The position numbers were made by a program, and so were the translations under genes. 64,000 nucleotides of DNA from Antedon mediterranea (lineage: Eukaryota; Echinodermata; Crinoidea; Comatulida; Antedonidae): assembly GCF_964355755.1 (NCBI RefSeq), contig NC_092675.1:3938312-4002311 (forward strand), in the 5' to 3' direction. Below the pieces are notes generated by a model, which saw only the letters and a list, made by a program, of their open reading frames with translations, did no database searches and was not told the DNA's origin. Of this stretch, positions 46,704-59,890 are shown in pieces; positions within the stretch are counted from its first letter, which is position 1, and each line of letters starts with the position of its first letter.

Positions 46704-46960
46704 TTTTTTTTTTTTCATTTCTTTATTCAAATCAAAGTAACAATAAAAAAACGTTACGGGAATGAATTCGGGGTAGCACAAAAAAAGTAACCAATGGTCA
46801 ACCTTATATCCATTGTGGCCCTTAAGGATGAAATAGGTACAGAATATAGTTATATAAAATTAGCCAATTAAATTACAAATAACTATAACATATGTATTAA
46901 GTAATGTTACAATTGTGTTACAATGCTCAGAAACCATCCAGTATAACCTCTCGGAGGTGA
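46704..46960 (-). mobile_element. Reverse-strand retroposed sequence with poly(A)-type tail
   Basis: On the minus strand GAATAAAGAAATG is followed by 12 A (46715-46704), i.e. an AATAAA signal and an A tail. The body extends right for at least 200 bases. The stretch near 46935-46995 reads on the minus strand as INQFKSKIRNSPPRGYTGWF between stops, which I cannot assign. The right boundary is unknown. Confidence 0.45.
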
Positions 46961-49900
46961 ATTCCTGATTTTACTTTTGAATTGATTGATGGTCTCTGAG
47001 CATCAATGGAAAATATACATTTTACCCCTTCTAATATGTTTCTATAGTATTATCATTAATGCTCTTCTTCCTCCTACTATCACTAGTCATAACAAATGAA
47101 TAGTGGTTTTCTGAAAACTTAGCAAATTCTTGTGTTTCATTTTTAAATCTTTTAACATTTAGTTTTGTTGTATTTTCCTTTTAAAGATTCAACCACTACT
47201 TCTCACAGCATTTTCTATTTTCAATAATTTGCAAATGCCATTTTTATTTATTAAATTTGAGAAATTATGATATTTTGAGTAACTTAACTTCACAAAAAAT
47301 GTGTAAATTATATATAATTGCATGTATTAAATAGGAAATAAAAAATCATGTCCTTATTGTCCGTAGACTGACATAGAATTAGCGGATACATTTAACCAGA
47401 AGAAATTGTGTGGATATAAAATCTTTCTTTTAAGTCCAGTGCAACCACACTTAACTCATTAATAACACAGTGACATAACATCTTTATGTTCTATCTATAC
47501 ATTTACCTTAAATATGCACAGTGTTTCTTTTCTGTATTTACAGAGGTCTCACTTCAAGTTAAAAAGAACATCAGAAAGGGATATTCGCATTTACGATGGT
47601 TAATCTAAGATACATCATTATGATACATCATTTAATTTTTAAATTCTGTCATTTTTACGTTGTAGATTCAACCTCATATAAACGTAACCTCATAATGTAA
47701 AATCATTTTATATAAGCATTTCCCTGAAGCATTTATATTTATTGGATAGACACGTGTATTTTAAATTATCAAGCTTTATTTGAACTAATGAAAGCTGTGT
47801 TAACTGGGTTCAACACGGCTAAGGTAGGCTAGACGTCGTATAGACAACTAAAGTTAAAGATAATATACCTAGCAGTATTCACAGATCTAACAGCTTTCCA
47901 TGATGAAAATCAGCAAATAATTGTTAACTTAAGATAGACCAACTATAATTTTAAACAACTTAAGCTGTTTACTAACAAATATGCTAAAACATATGACCCA
48001 TAATGTCAAGTATTTTGGAAAGAAGAATTTTCAGAATCAGAATAGTCTGCTTAGCAAGAAATCTGGTTTTCTGTGCGTCTATTTTTAATAGTCAACTGTA
48101 ATACATACGGCATAGCTGTTTCATCATGTTTGTAATAAACAAACTTATGATGCTTACCTATAGGCAAAAGTTAAATATGCAGATAACTAAAATAAAATCC
48201 AAACATCTATCAATCAATCAATATTAATAAGATTGTATTTTTAAAAAAATAATTAGGCAACTCATTTGTGAAACTTAAAAGCTACTAAAACCAAACAAAA
48301 CCCACATAACTGCATTTCATTTACCAGCAATTTAGACATTAGGTAAAAATTAGAATAGAACGAATAATGAAAGATTATAAATAAAATTTTATTATATAGG
48401 AGAAAATGATATTCAGACTTTCAATGAATGAAAATATTCTCCTCATTTAATAAATTCAAAACATTCATCATTTATTGTATACTAGAGAAAACTTGTATTC
48501 AATTAAATCAAACATTTAAAGCTAAGTAAACATTTGGGGCTCAGATTTTTGGGCTTCTCCTGCAATATTCAGGTCTATTTATTACACATAATCTGAGTGT
48601 TCATTTTTACCTTTAATATGTTATGTTGTAACTTAATTTAAGTTATTTATTTTAACTTGTACTTAAAAACAACAACAAAATAAGAAATATAAATATTGAT
48701 CTATCAATAAATAGTTTTTATTTTAATTTATCAAGTTCAAAATGAAAAAAAAAAAATAACAGAGGGCTCACTACAAATATTCGTAACACTCTTTTATAGA
48801 AAAAAATGTTAACATGTATAATTTGTTTGTTTTTGAAGTAAATATGATGGAGATACTGGATGTGTATTAAATAATAACTTGTAAAAGATTCACAGAAAAT
48901 AGGTATACTGTATCTGTAGAAACACCCAAAATTACCCCCCATCATCAGAGCACAATGAAAGTTTATATTATCATAAAAAAGGATATCTATATATATATAT
49001 AATCCAACGACAAATTACTGGAAAAATGACAATTCAGTGAGTATCAGTGGCTGTATCTCAATGGAGATAAAAAATAATGCTTCCATCATTAACCTACCCC
49101 ATATTAACATCTCCAAATTACAATACAATTTTATTGAACCATATTTTAAATAATTATTTGTAAAAATTAAATAAATGCTATACTGGAGTGGATGAGACTT
49201 ACCCAAGACTATAGGCTTGGTAAACTTAACAGACATTAAACAAGGTTATTGAACCTCAGACTAAAAACCCTTATAAATTTGATTATAAAACATCGACAGA
49301 TTTCAGAATTGAATTGAACATTCAACATTTCAGATTGCATTCCCTTAGCAACTTATTTCCTTTTGGTCTACTAATTTTATGAGGCAATTAAATCTATACA
49401 AAACATTTTCTAGTATAACATTATTTTAGATTAGGTACTTTTAGATCAGAGCAAATTGCATACATATCATAACATGTAGAAAATCTCTTTCATCTATCCC
49501 GTTAAATTGACTTCAACATTTACAACTGTGCTAAATTTGTTTTGCTTCGGTTGTGCATAATCCGAGAAAGATTTCATCAACCCCAGCCACGACAGAAACT
49601 TGCACCAATAACAATTAAAAGGAAAAGATATTGGAGGTCAATTTTAAAATCAATTTAAACGGATTTATTGTATTTGTTAAAAGAGGATTTTGGGAGTTAA
49701 AGGACACAAATTTTATACAATTTTGGCCAATGTATTATTGCATATCTGCTTCCTACTTATTATTCATGGAAAGTATGATGTTAATTTAAGTAAATATTTT
49801 TATGGATGATATATTTTATTGTAAGTGAATAATTGAATTTTTGTAATGATAATCTTACTAAGCCTAGTAGGCATTACAAATTAAATACTTCCATTCTCAT

Positions 49901-50090
49901 CAATTTTTTTTTCTCCATCTTCCATTAAAAAAAATGAAATTGTCTTCAATTTTATTTCCTCTAGAAAATTTTGTCTAACTTGTCTGATATTTGTGTTTAA
50001 ACTTTTTCTTATCTCTAAACTGAAATAATAATAATTATTTGTATGAATTTCATTTAATTTCCAGAATGGCTGATATCATCAAAATATGGT
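46961..50090. other. AT-rich DNA without recognisable genes
   Basis: Frames at 48718-48945 and 49015-49236 are AT-driven. A short TA microsatellite lies at 48989-49001. Confidence 0.45.
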
Positions 50091-50093
50091 ATA

Positions 50094-50318
50094 TTACACA
50101 AACCAGAAATGGTGTTGGTAGTCTATGAAAGTGCCGGTTACCTGGATAAACCCGACATAAGACCTTTTCCACAAAGTGCGAAACAATTACGAAAAGAAGA
50201 ATTTAGCGGTAGCTCACCTCCGTGATAAATGGGACAGTCCGATATAGCGCCCTCTAGTGGGACCACTCCCACGTAATACCGTCATCATTTATCCAGGTAA
50301 GCAGGCACGATATAGACT
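50094..50318. mobile_element. Long-TIR MITE, copy 2
   Basis: Left arm from 50120 (AGTCTAT...GGTTACCTGGATAAACCCGA) and right arm ending 50318 (TTTATCCAGGTAAGCAGGCA...ATAGACT) match copy 1 at 28061-28306. The interior differs considerably. The first 33 bases (50094-50126) are identical to 28061-28093, including 26 bases outside the inverted arm. Confidence 0.85.
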
Positions 50319-53300
50319 GAGAAGACTCATAGAATTGATGACTGTCCACTAAAGGTACTGCAACCAACCTAAAGTTGACTTCAAGCTTCCAGAAAAGAAA
50401 ATATATATTCAATTCTACATTAAAGAATTTTAATGATTATGATATTGGGATTCAATTTTTACTGATCATCAATGATTTAACATAATTGTGACGCTTTCTT
50501 TTAAAATTAACTGACCAAAACAGGCAAGTTAGAAGTTTTACAGGCCCATCATAGTTTTACTGGCCAGCAGACCTGTTCTAAATCGAACACTACACACACG
50601 CAAAAATATGATGATTCAAGTATACAAATAAGCACTTATACATTTGACCTTCACATATTCATACATACAGTATTACATACAAGATAGATAAATCATAAAT
50701 CATCAATATGCAGAGATTGATTAATTATTACATTTAATTAATTGCCTCTATCAATATGCTCTTGGGAAGGTAGCCAAGAACTATCTAAAAAATCCATTTT
50801 ATGCAAAATAGAAAACTATTTTGGAAATCTTTTAATCTATTTTCCCATTAAAAACCTGTAGGTATAAATTTGTTTTGTATTTAACAGTTCTACGATGTTC
50901 ACCTTAGAAGTGAACTTCTGACCTTAAGCTTAGAGAGTTTCACGTCACGACTCTTAAAAAAATCAGACAAGCAAATTGCGTTGTATTGTTTACTTGTACC
51001 TAATATGGATAGTTAGAAAATTTAAAACATTTATCAATAAGATCAAACATGATACAAGCAGCGCTTATTCATTAAAATTTGTGTTTCCAAAGTCTTAAAT
51101 ATATCCGCCCGATAATATTTATGATGAACCAAACCATTTACGATGTGAAGTGTCAGTTTTGATATTCTTCACGCGAAGATGTAGAATTCTATCTTTTACC
51201 AATAATGGTTGTGCTTAATTGAGTCAAAAGCCTCCGCATTTTGTGTCTAGATATTTGCGTACGCTTGTAATAAAATCACTATGACACACGGTTCTTGATG
51301 GCTAACTGAAGATCTTTAGGCAAGGTATGTGGCAAAGGAGTGCAAAAATAAAGGTTAAATTTGAACGAACTGGTAAACATAAAAAAGGACTCGTTATATT
51401 ATACAATATAGAACTAATCAAAGGATAAAGGTCACTGAAGTAAACTTATTTTCTGGAAAAACAATGAATATTTAAATATAAAATTTCCATTAATTTCTAA
51501 ATATATTTTTTATAAAATATAGATTTTAATGCATGCTATATTTCAACCAAATTAATAGTACCATAATAAGTAAATAAGTCAGTAAATATAAAAAAAATAA
51601 GTTATGTTTTTATATTTTCAAATTTAGTTTTTCGTCAATTTTTTGTTATCATCTATATTAAAATAATATCTGTAAAATTACTAAAGGTTAATCTCAAAAT
51701 CATTGTAACATCAGATTCATATTGATATGTAAATAACAACATATGTAAATAACACCATATGTAAATTTAACGGATGAATAAAACTAATTCAGTCACTATA
51801 CTATACTAATTTTCCAAACTGCGATGGAGAATTTTACCACCCATTAAATTTCTGACATAAAATATATGAGTTAAATAACTGTTAAATACAGTAGAAAGAA
51901 TTGATTATTTTTAAACGTTAAATGTGTTTTCTATGACGTATAAAACAAAAATATCTAATTACACTGAGAGCCTAACATCAATTAATACAGACTTCTGATA
52001 GTTACATCATTGCCTATATCGATGATAACAACTTCGTTTTATAGGGAAGTCATTTAACCTTAATTATTCATAATGAATGTACATAAAAAGCAATAAAATA
52101 TATAGCATTCTTTTATTACAGACATGAAACGGAATGTAAATTATGCATTTACATCTGTCGCAGAGCATTTAATCAAATTTACGCCTGTCCACAAAAAGGG
52201 CTGCTTTTTAAAACCAAAACAGCGCAATGTCTAAAAGCGCTTAACATTTAGAAATGATCGTGAACAATTATGTACAAGTGAAATACTCATCAAACATAAA
52301 ACAGGGAATTAGTTTTGCAGTGATTACATTTTACATGAAAGTTAAAACATCATAGAAAATATGGTGTCATGTTACGAGAGAGGTAAATACATGTAATTTA
52401 AAACTGAAAATATCTGAAAATGCATGCCACAATTAAGTGAGAATAATTGAGTTGAAATGCATGTTATAAAATCACGGTGGGGATATCTACAATATCTACA
52501 TTTCAGTAAGATAAGTTTAAGTTATTTCAATGTCTTTTTTTGTTTGTATTGTAACAAACAAACAAACAAAAAACAATTAAATTAAACTATGAAATATTTT
52601 GTTGTCATTCTGATATTATTACTATGAACAAACGAGGGCGGATTGGAAACAATCCTATTTGGTGAAACCTAAATGTTCTTCTATAGATGGCAAGGTTTCA
52701 TGGTAACATTGCCGATTCACATGAACTTTCATGATTAAGATGTGTTGATGAACCAGCAAAAGCTCAAGTAAAAGTTTTAAGATTAATTCTATTGTATGAT
52801 CAAAAAGAAAATGGTTCTAATATACAGAGATCTTGATGAACCTTTTCACTAAGATATGTATACTTGTGTAAAGTGTATTTTCAATTGATTTCATGGTTTC
52901 AAAGGCTTTGATAACATTTAAAGAGTTATGTATTTATTTAGTGTAATATAAGAATTGTATATTTATGATGGATATATATAAAAGATGAATAAATGTATTA
53001 TAGATTTAATAATCGTTTAAACAAACCCAGTAAATTCTTTTTGCTAGACAGCTTTGACAAAAGTAAAACCTTTCTCAACATCACCATTGGCTGTTTTCAA
53101 GGCAGCGTGAAAAAAACACATTTATGATGGTTCGAAAACCCCAGTAATAAATTGATGACTGCGGTAAATTGCGGGAATCTTTGAAGTAAATAATAGCAAA
53201 CCTTGGTAATGAAATTCGGTAGGGTAGCACAGATTATATGACCTTCAGAAGACGCACATTAAAAAGCCATTGAGAGCAACAAAAGACGCCTATTAGTTAG

Positions 53301-56300
53301 TGTAGCTCCTATTATTCATAGGCATCTTGTAAGTAGTGGATATTAACAGTATCAAAACAAACTAATCTATTTTCATACAATAATACAAATTACAGGTTAA
53401 AAGAGGCAGGTAGGATATAAATATTTTGATGGAACTTTTCTTTCTATCAGGCATTAGCATTAATAAAGCAATTCAATTCGAAAGATAACAGTAGTATTTT
53501 ACAAGAAAATAACATGATTACTATTCCATATATGGAAGAATTACATTGAAATAATGTTAAATACAAGGTCGATAAAGACAATGAAAATGTTTTATTTATA
53601 ATGTAGAAAAGTATTATTTTAACTGATGATTGAATTGAATGTAATATATACTTTATGAAGAATAAAGATTAAGCCTAAAGAAACAATATATTCCAATTGA
53701 CATTCACAATCAAGGTCATCAAAAATGAATTATATTTATTTAACTTTCATATGCTATCCTTGAATAGCATTACCTAGAGAAACATTTCAATTGATATGAA
53801 TGAAGAAAATAAAAACACTGTTTTTATATTCCATTTAGGTTGATAAATAAATGTATTTTTTAAGGAGTAATTAAAAAAAAATAAAAATACTGAATTTTAT
53901 TAACACAATTAATTTTAAAAACACAATGTTGACTTAGTAACAGAATTAATTAAACTGAAAGTGTTTTATTTATTAGCTACATGATATGTATATTTATATT
54001 ATTTTGTTTTATTTGATATATCAAATGTTTTATATGTAGTGGGTACGGAATGTGTTTGGGCTTTTGCCTATTCTCACTCCTGGTCAATATTCATTGGTCA
54101 ATAAATAAAAATAAAACCGTGTATGAATTGAAGTATTTCCTCCTTGGAAGACTCTAGACTACAAAACTGTTAATATTCAATGCTAATTGTTGAAATTATC
54201 AAGTTAATTTTAACTAATATTTGCGGCGTTTGATGGTTGTTCCCTTGTTGATTAATTTTAACTGTAATTTGTTTAAACTATACTTTATTATAAATTTATG
54301 GTAATTAATAATATTTGAGTAATTTAATAATGAAACTCAAATGGAAAAGGGCAAATTACAAAGTTGTTTTAATTGTTAAATAGAAGAAATTATTCCCCAA
54401 AGGGCAAAAATACTTGAATGGTTCAATGGAGGATAAGTAAAAAAAGGTTTGGTTAATTAAAATTAAGTTTTTATTATTCTAAGTTTAATTAGTTTTTCCT
54501 ATCATAATTAAGTCCCAGACATTAAATTTATTAATGAGATAACAAAAATAAAAACTTTAAATAATCTACATAATTAAAATTAATTACAAATAATAATTCT
54601 CATATTGACTTATATACAAATATAAATTTATATTAAGTTTTAACATCATTTAAAGTTTAACAATTTAATTAAAATCAATTATGTTTGCACTGGAATATTT
54701 CTGGAAACAATTTTTCTAAAATGGTACAAAAAATGCAGGTGTCCACAAAGTAGTTCTAAAGCAAGAAAATACATCAACTTTAAAATTAAAAAAATAGATG
54801 ATAAAATAGAAATGGAAAATAGAGATGTGCTAGAAGTAAAAAATTAGATTGTACTTCTCCAGTAAACAAAACTGTATTTCAATAAAGTTGTTAGATGCAG
54901 AACAGCAACAAGAACAAAGAAGAACCAGAACTCTGAACCTTTTGCTTGTCCTGCCATTTAGACCACCGATATGTTGAAGAACAATTGATTCTTTTGACCC
55001 TCATTATGATATGTTGGAACATCACTAGAATTATATTTTATATTGCTTTTATTCATTTTATTATTATATTAAAAATGTGTATATTAATTGGGTACTTATT
55101 TCCAGAAGTACATCCTTTAAAAAAATTAAAAAAATTCTAGAGCTTCAATTTTTATTTAGTAAATAAATCAAGAAGTAATATTCATATATTGCACAGAACG
55201 AGAACATTAAATATAAATTTAAATTTTAGTGTACAAAAATATAAAATGAATAACAAAAAAGCATTTCTAGTTCTGATGGCCTATTTCTTATGAACTTTCA
55301 TGATTTACTACCATCAAACCAGCAATGAAAATTTTAAAACTATTTTTACGTCTTCTAATATATGATGTATTACATTTAAAATTAGAAAAAAAAAATTATC
55401 AGGGGGTTAAGAAAGGAAGTAAAATAAATACCTTTACTTCTCGGAAGAAATATTCTCAAATGCTTATTGATAAGTTCCGAAAAAGCATCATTACCTGTCA
55501 GATGGTGAAGTATAGAGGGCATGCTACGACTGTGGTACGTCAATTTAGTGGCAATTTTGTTGACATTTTTTACATTTTCCATCATTACTCTAGAGAAGAA
55601 AATGAGTTTTAAATAGATTTTTATTTTTTAATCAATATTTTAGAGCAAGAATAAATCACACGCAGAAGAGTAAACTACAGTAAAAGATTTTCACAGTATT
55701 TTGATTATTGTACTCTTTAGGTCCAAAATCAAAACTATTATTTATGGTTTTCTGTATCTTCTATAATTTCTGTTACAATTCCATATTGCACTAAGCCCTA
55801 TGTACCCATGCCCCCTCCCCCAAACTCTAGTCTGAAGAGTAGTCAAATAAATTATAAGAAAACTATTGTTTGAATTTAAATATTTGTTTTGTTTCATGGG
55901 CTTCTCCTGTATGTTTTTGTTGTTGAATTCTTTATCTTGTTTTCAATGATTTTATATTTTATATAGTGACAAATTTGAAACAGAATGTAATATAGGTCAT
56001 GATGCTTACTAACAACAAGTGCATCAACTGATTAGTGCATGTAAATACTCTAATCATATTATTTGCTTTCATGTAATTTCATGTTTCCTATATTCAAATG
56101 TCCTTCTTCGAAAATCCCCTATCAATTGTAACAGTATCTTTACATATGTCAAGATATCTGAATTCTGTTAATCACTGTTTTCATTGCAAATAAAGAAACT
56201 CCTCCTTATCAAGAGGACCATGAACCTGTGAGTCAAGATACACTAATCTTAAATACTAAGTGTTACTTCTTCGCTGTGTATTTTGGAATATCCTATTTAT

Positions 56301-56670
56301 CCTGAATCAGATGTGATGCACTGTGATTCAATAGTACTAAAAAGTGTGAATCATCATCATACTATTCACACATTGGTCAAATTCTGTAGTATAATTTCTT
56401 GGAATTCTAAGTACTATTCTAAAATTTAATGACAGAGTTTGTTATGATTCAGATGTTGTCATCCAGTGGTGAATCATATTGCATTAAACATATAAATACT
56501 AGTTGTCTAGCTACTTTGCATTTGTAAGGTATAGTGGAAGTGATGGAGAATGAGGTGATGAAGGATAGAGGTAAACACACGAATATTTGCCATATGTCAA
56601 TGGCAGTGAGCTGGAAATAAATATGACAAAGACACCATTGTCATAATAGTGGTGAAAATACACCAATAGT
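50319..56670. other. Long AT-rich stretch without recognisable genes
   Basis: About 6.3 kb. Small local repeats: a 19-bp unit (CATATGTAAATAACAACAT type) twice at 51722-51762. Frames at 54946-55140 and 55325-55612 (both strands overlap there) have no motif. No transposon ends were identified. Confidence 0.4.
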
Positions 56671-56677
56671 AATCAAA

Positions 56678-58617
56678 TAGTCACCAACAAACTGTAAGAT
56701 TTGGTAACCAACAAACTGTCAGATATGGTCACCAATAACCTATATGATTGTCATCAACCAACTGTAAGCTATGGTCACCAACAAACTGTAAGATATGGTC
56801 ACCAACAAACTGTAAGATATGGTCACCAACAAACTGTAAGATATGATCAACAACAAACTATAAGATATGGTCACCAATAAACTGTAAGAATTGGTCACCA
56901 ACAAACTATAAGATATGATCAACAACAAACTATAAGATATGGTCGCCAATAAACTGTAAGATTTGGTCACCAACAAACTGTAAGATATGATCAACAACAA
57001 ACTATAAGATATGGTTGCCAATAAACTGTAAGATTTGGTCACCAACAAACTGTACGATATGGTCACCAACAAACTGTAAGATTTGGTAACCAACAAACTG
57101 TCAGATATGGTCACCAATAACCTATATGATTGTCATCAACCAACTGTAAGCTATGGTCACCAACAAACTGTAAGATATGGTCACCAACAAACTGTACGAT
57201 ATGGTCACCAACAAACTGTAAGATTTGGTAACCAACAAACTGTCAGATATGGTCACCAATAACCTATATGATTGTCATTAACCAACTGTAAGCTATGGTC
57301 ACAAAAAAACTGTAAAATATGGTCACCAACAAACTGTAAGATTTGGTCAGCAACAAACTGTAAGATATGGTCACCAACAAACAATAAGATATGGTCACAA
57401 ATAAACTGTAAGATATGGTCACAAACAAACTGTAAGATTTAGTCACCAACAAACTGTAAGATATGATCAACAACAAACTATAAGATATGGTCACCAATAA
57501 ACTGTAAGAATTGGTCACCAACAAACTATAAGATATGATCAACAACAAACTATAAGATATGGTCGCCAATAAACTGTAAGATTTGGTCACCAACAAACTG
57601 TAAGATATGATCAACAACAAACTATAAGATATGGTTGCCAATAAACTGTAAGATTTGGTCACCAACAAACTGTACGATATGGTCACCAACAAACTGTACG
57701 ATATGGTCACCAACAAACTGTAAGATTTGGTAACCAACAAACTGTCAGATATGGTCACCAATAACCTATATGATTGTCATCAACCAACTGTAAGCTATGG
57801 TCACCAACAAACTGTAAGATATGGTCACCAACAAACTGTACGATATGGTCACCAACAAACTGTAAGATTTGGTAACCAACAAACTGTCAGATATGGTCAC
57901 CAATAACCTATATGATTGTCATCAACCAACTGTAAGCTATGGTCACAAACAAACTGTAAGATATGGTCACCAACAAACTGTAAGATTTGGTCAGCAACAA
58001 ACTGTAAGATATGATCAACAACAAACTATAAGATATGGTCGCCAATAAACTGTAAGATTTGGTCACCAACAAACTGTAAGATATGGTCACCAATAAACTG
58101 TAAGATTTGGTCACCAACAAACTGTCAGATATGGTCACCAATAACCTATATGATTGTCATCAACCAACTGTAAGCTATGGTCACCAACAAACTGTAAGAT
58201 ATGGTCATTAACAAACTGTACGATATGGTCACCAACAAACTGTAAGATTTGGTAACCAACAAACTGTCAGATATGGTCACCAATAACCTATATGATTGTC
58301 ATCAACCAACTGTAAGCTATGGTCACCAACAAACTGTAAGATATGGTCACCAACAAACTGTAAGATATGGTCACCAACAAACTGTAAGATATGGTCACCA
58401 ACAAACTGTAAGATATGGTCACCAACAAACTGTAAGATATGGTCACCAACAAACTGTAAGTTATGGTCACCAATAATCTATATGATTGTAATCAAGAAAA
58501 TGTAAGATATGGACACCAACAAACTGTAAGATATGGTTACCAACAAACTCTAAGATTTGTTTACCAACAACCTGTAAGATATGGTCACCAACAAACAATA
58601 TGATTGTCATCAACCAA
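56678..58617. repeat. 24-bp minisatellite, about 80 units, with higher-order structure
   Basis: The core unit is CACCAACAAACTGTAAGATA followed by TGGT. A 22-bp marker unit (CACCAATAACCTATATGATT then GT), followed by CATCAACCAACTGTAAGCTA, recurs. Its CCTATAT motif starts at 56739, 57121, 57263, 57765, 57907, 58145 and 58287, and a decayed form at 58477. Intervals are 382, 142, 502, 142, 238, 142 and 190, each a multiple of 24 plus 22. A 142-bp segment therefore alternates with longer segments. Because 24 is 8 codons, the minus strand reads SLLVTISY octads for up to 165 codons, opened and closed by the marker unit. These are not genes. Confidence 0.97.
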
Positions 58618-58619
58618 AT

Positions 58620-59475
58620 TTAACCCTTTCACTGCGGAGCATTATTCCCACCTCTGTGCGTAATATATATTTAGGAAAAACATATGATATTTTAATTAAT
58701 TGCAAAAAAATACTAATTGAGATAATTGTGTAATTATTTTTGTGGTGTGTGATGGGCAAAGCGTTAGTCTACAGTTTGGTATAAAAAAAAAGTAATTTGC
58801 ATATTGATGACGTCATGTGACGTCATTACAGGTATTTTGGATTTCGTGTTTTTTATCGAATCAATGATAAAAACTATATTTTCTATAAGAAATTCTTATG
58901 GAATACGTTTTTCCAACTGGATATTGATGATGTATAACAAATAAAAATATTTAAACAAATTGAATTATTTTTATTGTTTTATAAAAATTATGCACAAATC
59001 AAAGTTTTGGGGCAAAATCGTGAAAATAATGACATTTTCAAAAAATTCACTATAGTACAAAAACTAACTATTGTTTCAGAATTTTTTTTTTTACGTGTTG
59101 TGATAAACACTATGTTGCCCTATTGGGGCTGGTAAATTGTTGTTACTTTCAAAATGGCCGCCATTACGCTACTCAAAACAACTTTCTAAGATAGAAGTAC
59201 TATTATATACTATACTATATATAATATAACTATAGAGGGCGCATTATTTTCAAGACGATAATACAACTATAGAGGGCCGTTTTTTTTTCTGGAAAAAATT
59301 TTTAATGACTTGCAAAAATATTCAAGTTCATCGAAAAAATACAGAGGGTGCTATCTATTATAGGCAAATACGATTAAATCATTGGTTTGCCCATACCCGG
59401 TATTACCGGATATACGTATTTCAACGACGTCTGTTTATACCCGGTAGTACCGGGTATACGCAGTGAAAGAGTTAA
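58620..59475. mobile_element. piggyBac-like nonautonomous element inserted in the 24-bp array
   Basis: TTAA (58620-58623) then CCCTTTCACTGCG; at the right end CGCAGTGAAAGAG then TTAA (59472-59475). The ends are inverted repeats, 16 of 17 bases counting TTAA. TTAACCCTTT ends and TTAA targets are features of piggyBac-superfamily elements. Near the right end lie a perfect palindrome (arms TATACCCGGTA, 59436-59458) and an imperfect sister (59393-59413). The interior holds two perfect TGACGTCA sites (58808-58815, 58818-58825) and a repeated ACTATAGAGGGC (about 59230 and 59265). No transposase frame exists in 856 bp. Left flank CATCAACCAAA and right flank GCTATAGTCA join into a copy of the array monomer CATCAACCAACTGTAAGCTA. 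Confidence 0.85.
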
Positions 59476-59780
59476 GCTATAGTCAATATATGAATGTAAA
59501 TTATGGTATAATAATGGATATAAGGAAAAGGATCATTAATAATTATGAAGAGGTACATTTTTTAGAAATCTTATATACAAATTCTAATAGAACATTAGCA
59601 AAAATGGCCATATTTAATAACCTTCCATTACATCTGAGAGCATAATTCATATTCATATTAAATGTAATCAAAATCACTGAATAACACAAATAAGAATTGC
59701 TTTTGACTTTTACTTGTCAAAGTTGTTTTATTTTGTAACTATTCTATCAACATATTTTAGAAAAGTAGTACGCAAGACTT
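59476..59780. other. Degenerate continuation of the array, then AT-rich DNA
   Basis: The first 20-30 bases resemble a diverged array monomer. The 60-codon frame at 59463-59645 begins inside the transposon end and has no family. Confidence 0.5.
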
Positions 59781-59890
59781 TTAACCCCAGTTTTTTTTTA
59801 TATTGAGTTAAGATTATGTATATTCATTAGGATGATAGCAAAGCTGATACCCAAGAGCGAGGTAGTGTCACTTTAATATGAAAGGGTTAA
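59781..59890. mobile_element. Possible 110-bp TTAACCC-ended miniature element
   Basis: TTAACCCC (59781-59788) and GGGTTAA (59884-59890) form short inverted ends with TTAA outermost, as in the larger element 300 bases upstream. Beyond 7 bases the ends do not match, so this may be coincidence. Confidence 0.3.

Noticed and set aside
48989-49001. TATA-box promoter in the TATATATA run
   Set aside because: It is a short dinucleotide microsatellite with no gene start beside it.
57264-57761. 165-codon minus-strand frame of SLLVTISY octads, with sister frames in the same array
   Set aside because: The 24-bp unit equals 8 codons, so an open frame is automatic. Starts and stops come from one marker unit.
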